Below, piece after piece: positions 1 to 7,208 of a stretch of DNA of 37,187 nt. This stretch comes from an uncultured Clostridia bacterium (GTDB lineage: Bacteria > Bacillota > Clostridia > UBA1381): assembly GCA_947626135.1 (NCBI GenBank), contig CANQQZ010000020.1:1-37187 (forward strand), written 5' to 3'. A model generated the notes under the pieces. That model was not told where the DNA came from and ran no database searches. It worked only from the letters and a program-made list of their open reading frames with translations. Position 1 is the stretch's first letter. Each line of letters opens with the position of its first letter. The position numbers were made by a program, and so were the translations under genes.

Positions 1-1
1 A

Positions 2-322
2 AGCCGCTTCAAAATGCTTGCCGACGATTACGAGCGAGAGCAGGAGGATTTGAAAAAATCCATTGACATGCTGACCGCCGAGGTTGACAGGCAAAAGGAG
101 CAATCCGAAAATGTGGAACGTTTCATCGAAAAAATCCACAAATACTTTGACTTGCAGGAGCTAACGCCGACAATCTTAAACGATATGGTTCAACGGATTT
201 ACGTCCATGCGCCGGAGAAGATAAACGGCAAACGGACGCAGCAAATCGACATCTACTACGACTTGGTAGGATTTCTGCCAATGTCATTGTTTCAAAATGA
301 AAAACAGGATAGGGTCGCATAA
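2..322 (+). CDS. Serine site-specific recombinase, C-terminal fragment (DUF4368 type), 5' partial
   Basis: The reading frame is open from the first bases of the window, so this is the tail (about 106 residues) of a larger protein. It carries the coiled-coil stretch with DDYEREQEDLKK, the helix IEKIHKYFDLQELTPTILNDMVQRIYVH, and the end QQIDIYYDLVGFLP. This is the C-terminal region (DUF4368) of the large serine recombinases found on Tn1549/CTn-type integrative elements of Clostridia. Such proteins excise and integrate the element and usually lie at one of its ends, so the body of the element should lie to the left of this window. The catalytic serine domain is not present here, so activity cannot be judged. 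The stop codon lies inside a long palindrome. The neighbouring gene is convergent and unrelated. Confidence 0.85.
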   Translation, partial: SRFKMLADDYEREQEDLKKSIDMLTAEVDRQKEQSENVERFIEKIHKYFDLQELTPTILNDMVQRIYVHAPEKINGKRTQQIDIYYDLVGFLPMSLFQNEKQDRVA

Positions 323-335
323 TGCGACTCTATCC
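307..335. terminator. Palindrome across the recombinase stop codon
   Basis: A 14-nt arm (307-320) pairs with 322-335 with one G-T pair and a 1-base centre; the TAA stop at 320-322 sits in the apex. There is no T-run on the plus side, so a classic intrinsic terminator is not shown. It may be a weak terminator or a feature of the element end. Confidence 0.4.
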
Positions 336-408
336 CGCAAAAACAAATATTACTGTTTTATGTGAACGGCTCTAATCCGTCTCTCTTTAAACAAGCCGTT
401 TACAACAA

Positions 409-3231
409 TTATTTAATTGTGCTTACAAATCTGTCAAGCATAGCGGCTGCCTGCGCTCTCGTAGCATGTTCTACGGGGCGGAACGAGCCGTCCTCGAAGC
501 CTGTTACAATCTCCTTCGAGCTCGCTACCGAAACATCATTCACAGCCCAATCGGAAATCGTTGATTCATCTGTGAAGCTCGATGTGGCGCCGGTAACAAT
601 GCCGCTCTTGTATTCAACCGCTCTTGCCACAACGGATGCCATTTCCTCTCTGGAAATTGCCTCATCGAGAGCTTCGGGCGAAGAAACGTTTATGTGCTTG
701 CTCAGGAGGTTAGCCGCCGCGGCTGTGTCAACATACGCCTGCGACCAATGTCCTGCCGAGCTTCCTACCGGAAGTCCCATAGCCGAGATAACCATCTTAA
801 TGAACTGACCCTTTGTTACCGTGCCGTCCGGTCTGAATGTGCCGTCGCCCATACCTTCGATATAGCCGAGAGTGCCCATCTTCTTGATGCTTTCGTTTGC
901 CCAGTGATTCGTTGTATCCGTGAACTCACCGGGAGCAAGCTGCTGCACGGGCGGCGCAACCGTCTCATCGCCGCCGGGCTCTGTATCCTCGCCGCCCGGA
1001 GCTGCCGGAGCCGCATCCTGACGCGGAGTCGTCGCATCCGGAAGAGCAGATTCGTCAAATGCCGGTGCGCTGTAATTATTGGCTGTAAGAACCGCCTTTG
1101 ACTCGGGCTGAGTCGTATATGTCGAGCCTTCGATCTTATCATTCATGTACCAGCTGATGTGAGGCGGCTGGTTATAGCAGTTGTTATACGCGCCCGAAGA
1201 GTTTCTGTAAACATCGTCGTGAGCAAGCGTATAGAAGTTGTAATCGGTCGGGATATCCGTGATGTAAACTCTCAAAGCGTATTTTCTTACCGGTCTTGTA
1301 ACCTCAGCGGTTATAGTCTTATCCCAGTTAGCCGGAATTTCAACCTTGTCAACCGATTCTGTTTCCTCGGTGATTGCCCAAGATACAAATTCCTCACGCC
1401 AGTCGCCGAGCATATCGCCCTGACCTGTCGTGTTACCCTTTGTGCCGTTAACAGAATGTGAGCCTTCGGGAACGAAGATGTCGTCGACCTTCTTGGCTTC
1501 ATCATTCCACTTTGAAATTACAACCTCTGTACCGTTGTGGTCCTGAAGCTCATCCTGAAGGTCACCGTCCCAATAGATACGTCCGTTCATGGAAAGCTTC
1601 AAATCGCCGAGATCGTTTCCGAGGTTATCGTGATAACCCGTTCCGGCAGCGCCCCACATTACATAGTAGCTGTCGCCGTAACCGATGTTGCCGATCATGC
1701 AGCGACCCGTATCCTTTGAGCCGTTTCTTACCTGAATAAATTTACCCGTCGATGCGGACTGAAGCACGGTGCCCCATACCTGCTCACCTACAGCTGTATC
1801 AGCGCCGATAGCGTCCTGGATGCCCATGCCGGAAAGCACTTCGTTTGAATACTGGAAATGCTCGCCGCCCGCGCCGTAGTCCTCTTTACAGGTTAACTGC
1901 TCAAGACCCTCTATCGTCGGGTCGAAATCGCCCACATGCATAGCGTCGCCGTGCTCAAGCTGCGACGACCAGAGAACAGTACCGTCATCATTGTACCAAA
2001 GCGCGCCTGTCGTTACCTCGTCAAGACCGTCGCCGTCAACGTCTACAGCCTCAACGTTATGGTTACCCTGTCCGACATAAACCTCGTTGCCCTTCTTGTA
2101 ACCGTCCGTACCCGGCTCGGTATCGAACGACCATTTAAGATTGAGCTTGCCGTTTCTGAACTCGTAAGCTCCGGCTGCCTGGCGCTGTCTGCCGTTTTTA
2201 CCGAAGTAATAGCCGCGGCAGAATACTGCTGACGGATAATCCGTGTTGAGCCACGCGATCGTGCCGTTGTAACGCTCGCAGCGGTTACCGAAATCGTCTC
2301 CGAACGAATAGCAGGTCTCCATCGAACCGATGGTGTTCTGCGGATAATAATCAATTGTGTCAAGCGCCTCGCCGGTCTCGCCATCGAAGCAGGTTACGTA
2401 AAGCGGACCCTGAAGGTTCTTGCCGCCGTTCAAAGCCGCCCAGGAAGCCTCATAGGTCGTACCCTTTTCGGCGTCGCCTATCATATTGCCCTTGCCGTCG
2501 ATCGTACCGTCCGCCGTTCTTACCATAAGCTCGGCAGCGCCGTCGCTGTCGTAGTCGGCAACGCAAAGCTGCGTATCATGCGCTCCGGAACGGATGTTGT
2601 AGCCCATGTCGATCTGCCACATGAACGTACCGTCAAGCTCGTAAGCGTCGATGTACGCTTTACCCGTCTTACCCGAGGAAGCCGCGTCAAGAGCATCGGG
2701 CGGGTTCCACAGTATTACAAGCTCATACTGACCGTCGCCGTCGAGGTCGCCGTATGTACCGTCGCCGGGAGCATATGTGCCGTAGTAAATACCGTTTCTG
2801 TCTGTTTTCAAGTTATCGCTTACGGGAGCGTCAACCATAGGAATTTCAATGTAGTTATGCGCAAGAGCCTGGAACGGCGTGCTCATTTTGCCGTCAGCCA
2901 CTACCGTATAGAAATCTCCCGAATTTCCCGTCGGGTCAACATAATTTGTAAACGCGCCCTCCGCGATTTTTTCCTTGTTTTTATAGAGCGTGAACACAGT
3001 GTCCGCGGGCTCCGTGCCGAGCCTTCTCCACATAACAAGATTACCTGTGCCGTATGCCGAGTTAACGGGTACCGCGACAACGCCTCTGTCGAGAGTTTCC
3101 ATCTTTCTCTCGCTGGGCGAAGCGAATGCGCCCGCCGTAATCGGAGCGACAGCCATGCTTGTCGCCGCTACCGCAATCGTAAGCGCTGCGGCGCCGATTT
3201 TCATTAATTTTTTCTTATAATTTTTCAGCAT
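409..3231 (-). CDS. Secreted rhamnogalacturonan lyase (PL11) with C-terminal SLH anchor
   Basis: 940 residues. A signal peptide (basic start, hydrophobic core, likely cut after AGAFA near residue 37) is followed by the PL11 opening ERKMETLDRG and an eight-bladed-propeller-like catalytic body. The body carries Asp-rich calcium loops (GDLDGDGQYE, ADYDSDGAAE, VDVDGDGLDE), as in the YesW/YesX rhamnogalacturonan lyases, which cleave the rhamnose-galacturonate backbone of pectin RG-I by beta-elimination. A Pro/Glu/Gly linker (about 735-768) leads to three SLH repeats (about 770-940). The first and third are well formed (NHWANESI, GDGTFRPDG; SDWAVNDV, EDGSFRP) and the middle one is divergent. The enzyme should be displayed on the cell wall via secondary-wall polymer. 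The ATG is preceded by an AGGAG-type site and its own promoter. No carbohydrate importer lies next to it. Confidence 0.93.
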   Translation of the reverse strand: MLKNYKKKLMKIGAAALTIAVAATSMAVAPITAGAFASPSERKMETLDRGVVAVPVNSAYGTGNLVMWRRLGTEPADTVFTLYKNKEKIAEGAFTNYVDPTGNSGDFYTVVADGKMSTPFQALAHNYIEIPMVDAPVSDNLKTDRNGIYYGTYAPGDGTYGDLDGDGQYELVILWNPPDALDAASSGKTGKAYIDAYELDGTFMWQIDMGYNIRSGAHDTQLCVADYDSDGAAELMVRTADGTIDGKGNMIGDAEKGTTYEASWAALNGGKNLQGPLYVTCFDGETGEALDTIDYYPQNTIGSMETCYSFGDDFGNRCERYNGTIAWLNTDYPSAVFCRGYYFGKNGRQRQAAGAYEFRNGKLNLKWSFDTEPGTDGYKKGNEVYVGQGNHNVEAVDVDGDGLDEVTTGALWYNDDGTVLWSSQLEHGDAMHVGDFDPTIEGLEQLTCKEDYGAGGEHFQYSNEVLSGMGIQDAIGADTAVGEQVWGTVLQSASTGKFIQVRNGSKDTGRCMIGNIGYGDSYYVMWGAAGTGYHDNLGNDLGDLKLSMNGRIYWDGDLQDELQDHNGTEVVISKWNDEAKKVDDIFVPEGSHSVNGTKGNTTGQGDMLGDWREEFVSWAITEETESVDKVEIPANWDKTITAEVTRPVRKYALRVYITDIPTDYNFYTLAHDDVYRNSSGAYNNCYNQPPHISWYMNDKIEGSTYTTQPESKAVLTANNYSAPAFDESALPDATTPRQDAAPAAPGGEDTEPGGDETVAPPVQQLAPGEFTDTTNHWANESIKKMGTLGYIEGMGDGTFRPDGTVTKGQFIKMVISAMGLPVGSSAGHWSQAYVDTAAAANLLSKHINVSSPEALDEAISREEMASVVARAVEYKSGIVTGATSSFTDESTISDWAVNDVSVASSKEIVTGFEDGSFRPVEHATRAQAAAMLDRFVSTIK

Positions 3232-3289
3232 TGTATCCCCTCTCTCCTAAAAAAATCATAATAAAATATGTCATACCGACTTTGATAAC

Positions 3290-3318
3290 ATTATACCATA
3301 CATTTATCAGATTTCAAA
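3290..3318 (-). promoter_or_regulatory. Promoter of the PL11 lyase gene
   Basis: Reading the minus strand, TTTGAA (3313-3318) and TATAAT (3290-3295) are 17 bp apart, giving a leader of about 50 nt. The rest of the 3232-3390 spacer is AT-rich and holds no other feature I can name. Confidence 0.75.
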
Positions 3319-3390
3319 GTATTTTTCGCATGTTTTTATGTATAAATTGCAGTGTTTTTTGTTTAAAATGACGCAAGAGTTATGTAAAAC

Positions 3391-3861
3391 TCACAAAATA
3401 TGAAGCGGACGCAGCTCCGCATACAAATAGGTATTCAACGCCCTGTCAAGAGCGTCATTCGTATGCGCGGCTACGAGTATCGTTTCGGGTATGCCGAGCC
3501 CCGGAGACAGTACAACGGGCGAGTGCGAAAACGTTTTCATGCCGGGGAACCGCAGCTGTATAATATCTCCGGTCTGAATTTCGCCGAGCGTAACCTCAAC
3601 GGCTTTGGGGCCCGCGCCGGAATTATTTATAAGGAAGTCGTACAGCTCGCCGACGCCCGTCCACGACGGCGTGCGGTTGTTTAGATTTATATAATACCAG
3701 CCTGTCACGGGAGTGAAATTCATAGCGCCCGAACCGGCGAAAATACACTGCGACGCAAAATTTGTGCAATCGCCGCCCAGCATCGAAAAATCATAATAAT
3801 CTACGTTCCGTGAAAGCGCCCATTTACGCGCGTACCGCGCCGCGGCAAAGCGGTCATACAT
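3391..3861 (-). CDS. Amidase-like cysteine hydrolase domain protein (Amidase_6 type)
   Basis: 156 residues from the ATG at 3861. A GTG three codons upstream sits inside the ribosome site (AGAGGTGAT) and is rejected as start. The N-terminus MYDRFAAARYARKWA and the motif GGDCTNFASQ (Cys32) with a later HSPVV are the hallmarks of the putative amidase domain PF12671, a relative of the NlpC/P60 fold found in many Clostridia and Bacilli. Cys32 and one of the downstream His residues (HSP or AAH) would be catalytic. There is no signal peptide, so if it acts on cell wall it must act on cytoplasmic or forespore material, or be released otherwise. It is divergent from sigH. Substrate unknown. Confidence 0.75.
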   Translation of the reverse strand: MYDRFAAARYARKWALSRNVDYYDFSMLGGDCTNFASQCIFAGSGAMNFTPVTGWYYINLNNRTPSWTGVGELYDFLINNSGAGPKAVEVTLGEIQTGDIIQLRFPGMKTFSHSPVVLSPGLGIPETILVAAHTNDALDRALNTYLYAELRPLHIL

Positions 3862-3917
3862 AAAGATCACCTCTTTAATTTATATGCCGGAATGACGCCC
3901 GGAATGCGCGCGGATAC

Positions 3918-3946
3918 TTGACATAAAGCCGGATTTGTGATATATC
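3918..3946 (+). promoter_or_regulatory. Promoter of sigH
   Basis: TTGACA (3918-3923), a 17-bp spacer and TATATC (3941-3946) preceded by TG (extended -10). Transcription should begin near 3953. That excludes the ATG at 3956 as a start and supports the GTG at 3986. Confidence 0.8.
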
Positions 3947-3985
3947 TTTAGTAATATGTGCGAAAAAAGCAAGGGGGGTGTTTCC

Positions 3986-4615
3986 GTGGCAGAAAAGGGA
4001 AGTGAAAAAATGGATTTCGGCTCGGTATCCGATGAAGAGCTCGCGGCTCTGGCGCAGTCCGGAAATACCGGCGCGCTTGAGGAAATAGTCGGAAGATACG
4101 TAAATCTCGTGCGCTCGAGAGCGGGTTCATATTTTATCCCGGGCGCGGAAAGGGACGATATTATACAGGAAGGAATGATAGGACTGTATAAGGCGGTTAT
4201 GGAATTTGACGGGAATAAATCCTCCTCCTTCGGAGGCTTTGCAGCCGCGTGCGTGAAGAACAGCATTATAACAGCCGTAAAGACCGCCGCCCGCAAAAAA
4301 AATCAGCCGCTAAACTCATATGTCTCGCTTACGAAGGAAAGCTTTGACGGCGGCGGGGAAACGCTGCTCGATATTATGGCGTCCGGAGGCGACAGCAATC
4401 CGGAGGCGATTGTGATTGACCGCGAAAACGCCGACGGTATAGAATATACTATAAATAAAGCGCTGAGCAAGCTCGAGCTTCAAGTGCTGCTGGAATACCT
4501 TTCCGGCGGTTCCTACGCCGACATAGCAAAAAGGCTCGGACGCGACGTAAAGGCAATTGACAACGCGATACAGCGCGTAAAGAAAAAGCTTGAGATTCTT
4601 CTTGACAGAAAATAG
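3986..4615 (+). CDS. sigH: RNA polymerase sigma-H factor (sigma-70 family, sporulation/stationary phase)
   Basis: 209 residues from GTG 3986, which has AAGGGGGG at 3971-3978, 7 nt upstream. The upstream ATG at 3956 lies at the predicted transcription start and has no ribosome site. Region 2 is clear (GRYVNLVRSRAGSYF, then RDDIIQEGMIGLYKAV). The signature NQPLNSYVSLTKESFDGGGE is typical of SigH/Spo0H, and region 4 ends with GGSYADIAKRLGRDVKAIDN. SigH directs early sporulation and transition-state genes in Bacillus and Clostridium. Its presence points to an endospore-lineage Bacillota. The next gene starts 15 nt downstream and is probably cotranscribed. Confidence 0.92.
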   Translation: MAEKGSEKMDFGSVSDEELAALAQSGNTGALEEIVGRYVNLVRSRAGSYFIPGAERDDIIQEGMIGLYKAVMEFDGNKSSSFGGFAAACVKNSIITAVKTAARKKNQPLNSYVSLTKESFDGGGETLLDIMASGGDSNPEAIVIDRENADGIEYTINKALSKLELQVLLEYLSGGSYADIAKRLGRDVKAIDNAIQRVKKKLEILLDRK

Positions 4616-4630
4616 GAGGTATACGCATAT

Positions 4631-4912
4631 ATGTATGAGGATAAAACGCTCGTCTGCCGCGAATGCGGGAACGAATTTATATTCACCGCCGGAGAACAGG
4701 AGTTCTTCAGCGAGCGCGGTCTTATAAACGAGCCGCGGCGCTGCCCGGTATGCCGCAGAATGAGAAGGCGCGACGAACGCGGGAAAAAGGGATTTTTCGA
4801 GGTGGTATGCGCCGGCTGCGGCGAGGTCACAAGGGTTCCGTTCGAGCCGAAACCCGAACGGGCTGTATATTGCTCCGACTGCTATTTGAAGCGCCGCCGC
4901 GCAGGCGAATGA
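4631..4912 (+). CDS. Small zinc-ribbon protein (three CxxC knuckles)
   Basis: 93 residues, very basic, with CxxC pairs at C9/C12 and C38/C41, and a C-terminal C60/C63-x17-C81/C84 module. The first two pairs look like the probable zinc-ribbon domain PF13451, and the last fits the CxxC-x17-CxxC domain often found in small Clostridial proteins. Two zinc sites are possible. The function is unknown; nucleic-acid or polymerase binding is plausible from the charge and fold but is inference. AGGAGGT lies about 10 nt before the ATG. It follows sigH at once, so it is likely made together with that sigma factor. Confidence 0.8.
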   Translation: MYEDKTLVCRECGNEFIFTAGEQEFFSERGLINEPRRCPVCRRMRRRDERGKKGFFEVVCAGCGEVTRVPFEPKPERAVYCSDCYLKRRRAGE

Positions 4913-4941
4913 ATAACATCTCTTGGCGCGGCAATTTAACC

Positions 4942-4970
4942 TTGACAAACCTGCCGCTCGGTAATATAAT
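4942..4970 (+). promoter_or_regulatory. Promoter of thiC
   Basis: Perfect consensus TTGACA (4942-4947), 17-bp spacer, TATAAT (4965-4970). Transcription should start near 4977, directly before the riboswitch. Confidence 0.9.
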
Positions 4971-4977
4971 AGAAGCA

Positions 4978-5080
4978 CATCAGGGGCGCCGAAGCGAAAA
5001 TCGGCTGAGACGGAGCGAAAAGCCGTTCCGAACCCGTATAACCTGATTCGGATAATGCCGGCGTAGGGAACATAACGATG
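4978..5080 (+). promoter_or_regulatory. TPP riboswitch aptamer
   Basis: The conserved elements occur in order: GGGGCGCC near 4983, CTGAGA (5005-5010), ACCCG, ACCTGAT (5041-5047), GGATAATGCC (5050-5059) and GCGTAGGGAA (5061-5070). This is the THI-box that binds thiamine pyrophosphate. The closing helix P1 is poorly resolved by eye: only CATC/GATG at the ends pairs well. The 3' segment 5067-5076 can instead pair with 5092-5100 (9 pairs, one bulge), forming an antiterminator. Confidence 0.95.
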
Positions 5081-5087
5081 AATTGTA

Positions 5088-5117
5088 ATGAGTTGTGTCC
5101 GTGCGCAGCTCATTTTT
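5088..5117 (+). terminator. Riboswitch-controlled terminator before thiC
   Basis: A 10-bp stem with two G-U pairs (5088-5097 with 5104-5113) is followed by a short T-run. Its left arm overlaps the antiterminator partner 5092-5100, so ligand binding should favour termination when thiamine pyrophosphate is plentiful. Confidence 0.8.
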
Positions 5118-5139
5118 AATTAATGAAGGGAGAGAGCAT

Positions 5140-6441
5140 ATGGATTACACAACTCAAATGGACGCGGCGAAAAAAGGTATTATCACGCCCGAAATGGAAA
5201 TCGTCTGCGCGAAGGAGGATATTGACGTAGAAATCCTGCGGGAGAGAATAGCGCGCGGAACGGTGGTTATTCCCGCGAACAGGAACCACCATTCATTGAG
5301 TCCCGAGGCGGTCGGCGAGGGAATGAAAACGAAAATCAACGTAAACCTCGGCATTTCCAAGGACTGCACGGATTACAGCGTTGAAATGGAAAAGGTGCAG
5401 ATGGCTGTCGATATGAAGGCTGAGGCGATCATGGATCTGAGCTGTTTCGGCAAAACGCACGAGTTCCGCCGCAAATTGGTTGATACCTGTCCTGCTATGA
5501 TAGGCACTGTTCCTATGTATGACGCTGTGGGATATCTCGACAAGGAGCTTTCGGAAATCACGGCTGAGGAATTTCTCGACGTTATTGAGGCTCACGCGAA
5601 GGACGGCGTTGACTTTATGACTATCCACGCGGGGATAAACCGCCGCACCGCGGAAATTTTTAAACAGACTGAGCGTATCACAAACATCGTGTCGCGCGGC
5701 GGCTCGCTCATATACGCGTGGATGGAAATGACCGGAAACGAAAACCCGTTTTATGAATACTACGACAAGGTTCTCGATATTTTGGCGAAGTACGATGTTA
5801 CGATAAGTCTCGGAGACGCGTGCCGTCCCGGCTCGACGCACGACTCGACCGATGCCTGCCAGATCTCGGAGCTTATTGAACTCGGCATTTTGACCAAACG
5901 CGCGTGGGAGAAAAACGTCCAGGTCATGATCGAAGGACCCGGACATATGGCGATCGACGAGATCGCGGCTAATATGAAGCTCGAAAAACGGCTTTGCCAT
6001 AACGCGCCGTTTTATGTGCTCGGTCCGCTTGTGACCGACATCGCGCCGGGATATGATCATATCACATCCGCGATAGGGGGAGCGATAGCGGCGGCAAGCG
6101 GAGCGGATTTCCTGTGCTACGTAACTCCGGCGGAACATCTGCGCTTACCCAACGCCGACGACGTGCGCGAGGGAATAATCGCTTCAAAAATAGCGGCGCA
6201 CGCCGGCGATATTGCCAAAGGCATACCGGGTGCGCGGGAGATAGACGATAAAATGAGCGACGCGCGCAGACGCGTCTGCTGGGATGAAATGTTCAAATAC
6301 GCGATAGACCCGGTCAAGCCGCAGCAGTATTATAACGAGCTGCCGCCCGAGGAAAAGCACACCTGCTCGATGTGCGGCAGGATGTGTGCCGCCAGAACTA
6401 TGAACAAAATCATGGCGGGCGAGAAGGTTGACGTTAAATAA
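5140..6441 (+). CDS. thiC: Phosphomethylpyrimidine synthase ThiC
   Basis: 433 residues from ATG 5140, preceded by GAAGGGAGAG. The frame stays open upstream to 5095, but that part is the riboswitch terminator. ThiC is a radical-SAM enzyme that converts aminoimidazole ribotide to HMP-phosphate, the pyrimidine half of thiamine. Recognisable stretches are [54 protein letters not shown] and [20 protein letters not shown]. The C-terminal cluster motif is CSMCGRMC near residue 409 (C-x2-C-x3-C), which binds the 4Fe-4S cluster; many homologues have four residues in the second gap. This is the short form without the N-terminal extension of the proteobacterial protein. Controlled by the TPP riboswitch. 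Confidence 0.96.
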   Translation: MDYTTQMDAAKKGIITPEMEIVCAKEDIDVEILRERIARGTVVIPANRNHHSLSPEAVGEGMKTKINVNLGISKDCTDYSVEMEKVQMAVDMKAEAIMDLSCFGKTHEFRRKLVDTCPAMIGTVPMYDAVGYLDKELSEITAEEFLDVIEAHAKDGVDFMTIHAGINRRTAEIFKQTERITNIVSRGGSLIYAWMEMTGNENPFYEYYDKVLDILAKYDVTISLGDACRPGSTHDSTDACQISELIELGILTKRAWEKNVQVMIEGPGHMAIDEIAANMKLEKRLCHNAPFYVLGPLVTDIAPGYDHITSAIGGAIAAASGADFLCYVTPAEHLRLPNADDVREGIIASKIAAHAGDIAKGIPGAREIDDKMSDARRRVCWDEMFKYAIDPVKPQQYYNELPPEEKHTCSMCGRMCAARTMNKIMAGEKVDVK

Positions 6442-6460
6442 ATTACGAAAATAATCGGTT

Positions 6461-6508
6461 TCACGCCGCACGGCGCATACTGAGGAGCGTCTTTATGCGC
6501 CGGCGTGA
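6461..6508 (+). other. Hairpin downstream of thiC
   Basis: 6461-6479 pairs with 6494-6508, with a 4-nt bulge in the left arm; the stem is GC-rich. No clean T-run follows (GGCTTTA), so it is a weak terminator or an mRNA 3'-end stabiliser. Confidence 0.45.
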
Positions 6509-6515
6509 GGCTTTA

Positions 6516-6666
6516 AAAATATAATAGCGAGGGAAGCTGTGTTTCAGCGTGAGAGGAAGGAATGGACCTTCGACCGACCGTGAGGCTTTTACGGGATTTC
6601 GCTGTTATATTTTGCGTGTCATGTAAAAACCCCGCGGAAAGAAATATAATTTACGGAGGCTTTTAC
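6516..6666 (+). promoter_or_regulatory. Structured leader RNA of thiW (candidate cis-regulator, no known class recognised)
   Basis: A 15-bp closing helix (6516-6530 with 6599-6613, one G-U) encloses three small hairpins: 6536-6539/6545-6548, 6556-6560/6567-6571 and 6578-6581/6591-6594. Together they form a four-way junction. The 11-mer at 6582-6592 in the last hairpin is repeated exactly at 6656-6666, where it contains the ribosome site of thiW. The segment 6623-6633 can pair with either copy, so it could hide or free the ribosome site. No TPP-riboswitch motif is present. All pairing was found by eye. Confidence 0.5.
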
Positions 6667-6667
6667 A

Positions 6668-7207
6668 ATGAAAAACACAAACACAAAAAAGCTCGCGATA
6701 GCGGCAATGCTCGTCGCGATAGGCGTAATCGGGGGTGCGTGGTCTATTCCCGTGGGCGCGTCGAAATGCGCGCCGGTACAGCACATGATCAACATTTTGG
6801 CGGCTACCGTACTGGGACCTGCCTACGGTGTAATTATGGCGTTTGTAATTTCCGTGTTTCGCAATATTATGGGTACGGGAACGCTGCTCGCATTCCCCGG
6901 GAGTATGTGCGGCGCGCTTCTTGCCGGCTTGCTTTTCAAAGCGTTCAGCCGCATTTCAATACCCGGAATCGACAAGGCTCTCGGCAAGGGTACAGCCGGC
7001 GCGATTATAGGCGAATTGTTCGGCACGGCTGTAATCGGCGGAATGTGCGCATATCCGGTGGCAATGCTTCTTATGAACAACAGTGAAGCGGCGCTGTTTA
7101 CATACGTTCTGCCGTTCCTGGTAAGCACTCTCGGCGGCACGATTATAGGCACGGTTCTTTACATTGCGCTCAGAAAAACCGGAGTATTAAATAAGATGGG
7201 GCTTTGA
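6668..7207 (+). CDS. thiW: ThiW, S component of an ECF transporter (thiazole uptake)
   Basis: 179 residues, strongly hydrophobic, with about five membrane helices. The N-terminal part (KKLAIAAMLVAIGVIGG), the loop SKCAPVQHMINILAATVLGP and FPGSMCGALLAGL match the ThiW family. ThiW is the substrate-binding membrane subunit of an energy-coupling-factor importer predicted to take up the thiazole precursor of thiamine. The shared EcfA/EcfT energizing module is not in the window. CGGAGG lies 8 nt before the ATG. It is followed one base later by thiM and then thiE, so the three form one operon. The assignment fits a cell that lacks thiazole synthesis here but has thiM. Confidence 0.93.
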   Translation: MKNTNTKKLAIAAMLVAIGVIGGAWSIPVGASKCAPVQHMINILAATVLGPAYGVIMAFVISVFRNIMGTGTLLAFPGSMCGALLAGLLFKAFSRISIPGIDKALGKGTAGAIIGELFGTAVIGGMCAYPVAMLLMNNSEAALFTYVLPFLVSTLGGTIIGTVLYIALRKTGVLNKMGL

Positions 7208-7208
7208 A

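Noticed and set aside
362-808. Open frame of 148 codons on the plus strand
   Set aside because: It lies opposite the SLH end of the PL11 gene, has no ribosome site, and its product has no family character.
3862-3917. Promoter for the amidase-like gene
   Set aside because: A TATAAA-like -10 can be seen on the minus strand, but no -35 at the right distance.
5293-6138. 281-codon minus-strand frame within thiC
   Set aside because: Arg/His-rich shadow of a certain gene; no ribosome site or promoter.
6442-6667. Second TPP, SAM or T-box riboswitch before thiW
   Set aside because: CTGAGA, ACCTGAT and GGATAATGCC are absent, and neither the T-box bulge nor SAM core motifs can be placed.
6562-7086. 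174-codon plus-strand frame starting in the thiW leader
   Set aside because: It is a shifted frame over thiW with Arg/Gly/Tyr-rich nonsense content; thiW in the other frame is clearly a membrane protein of a known family.
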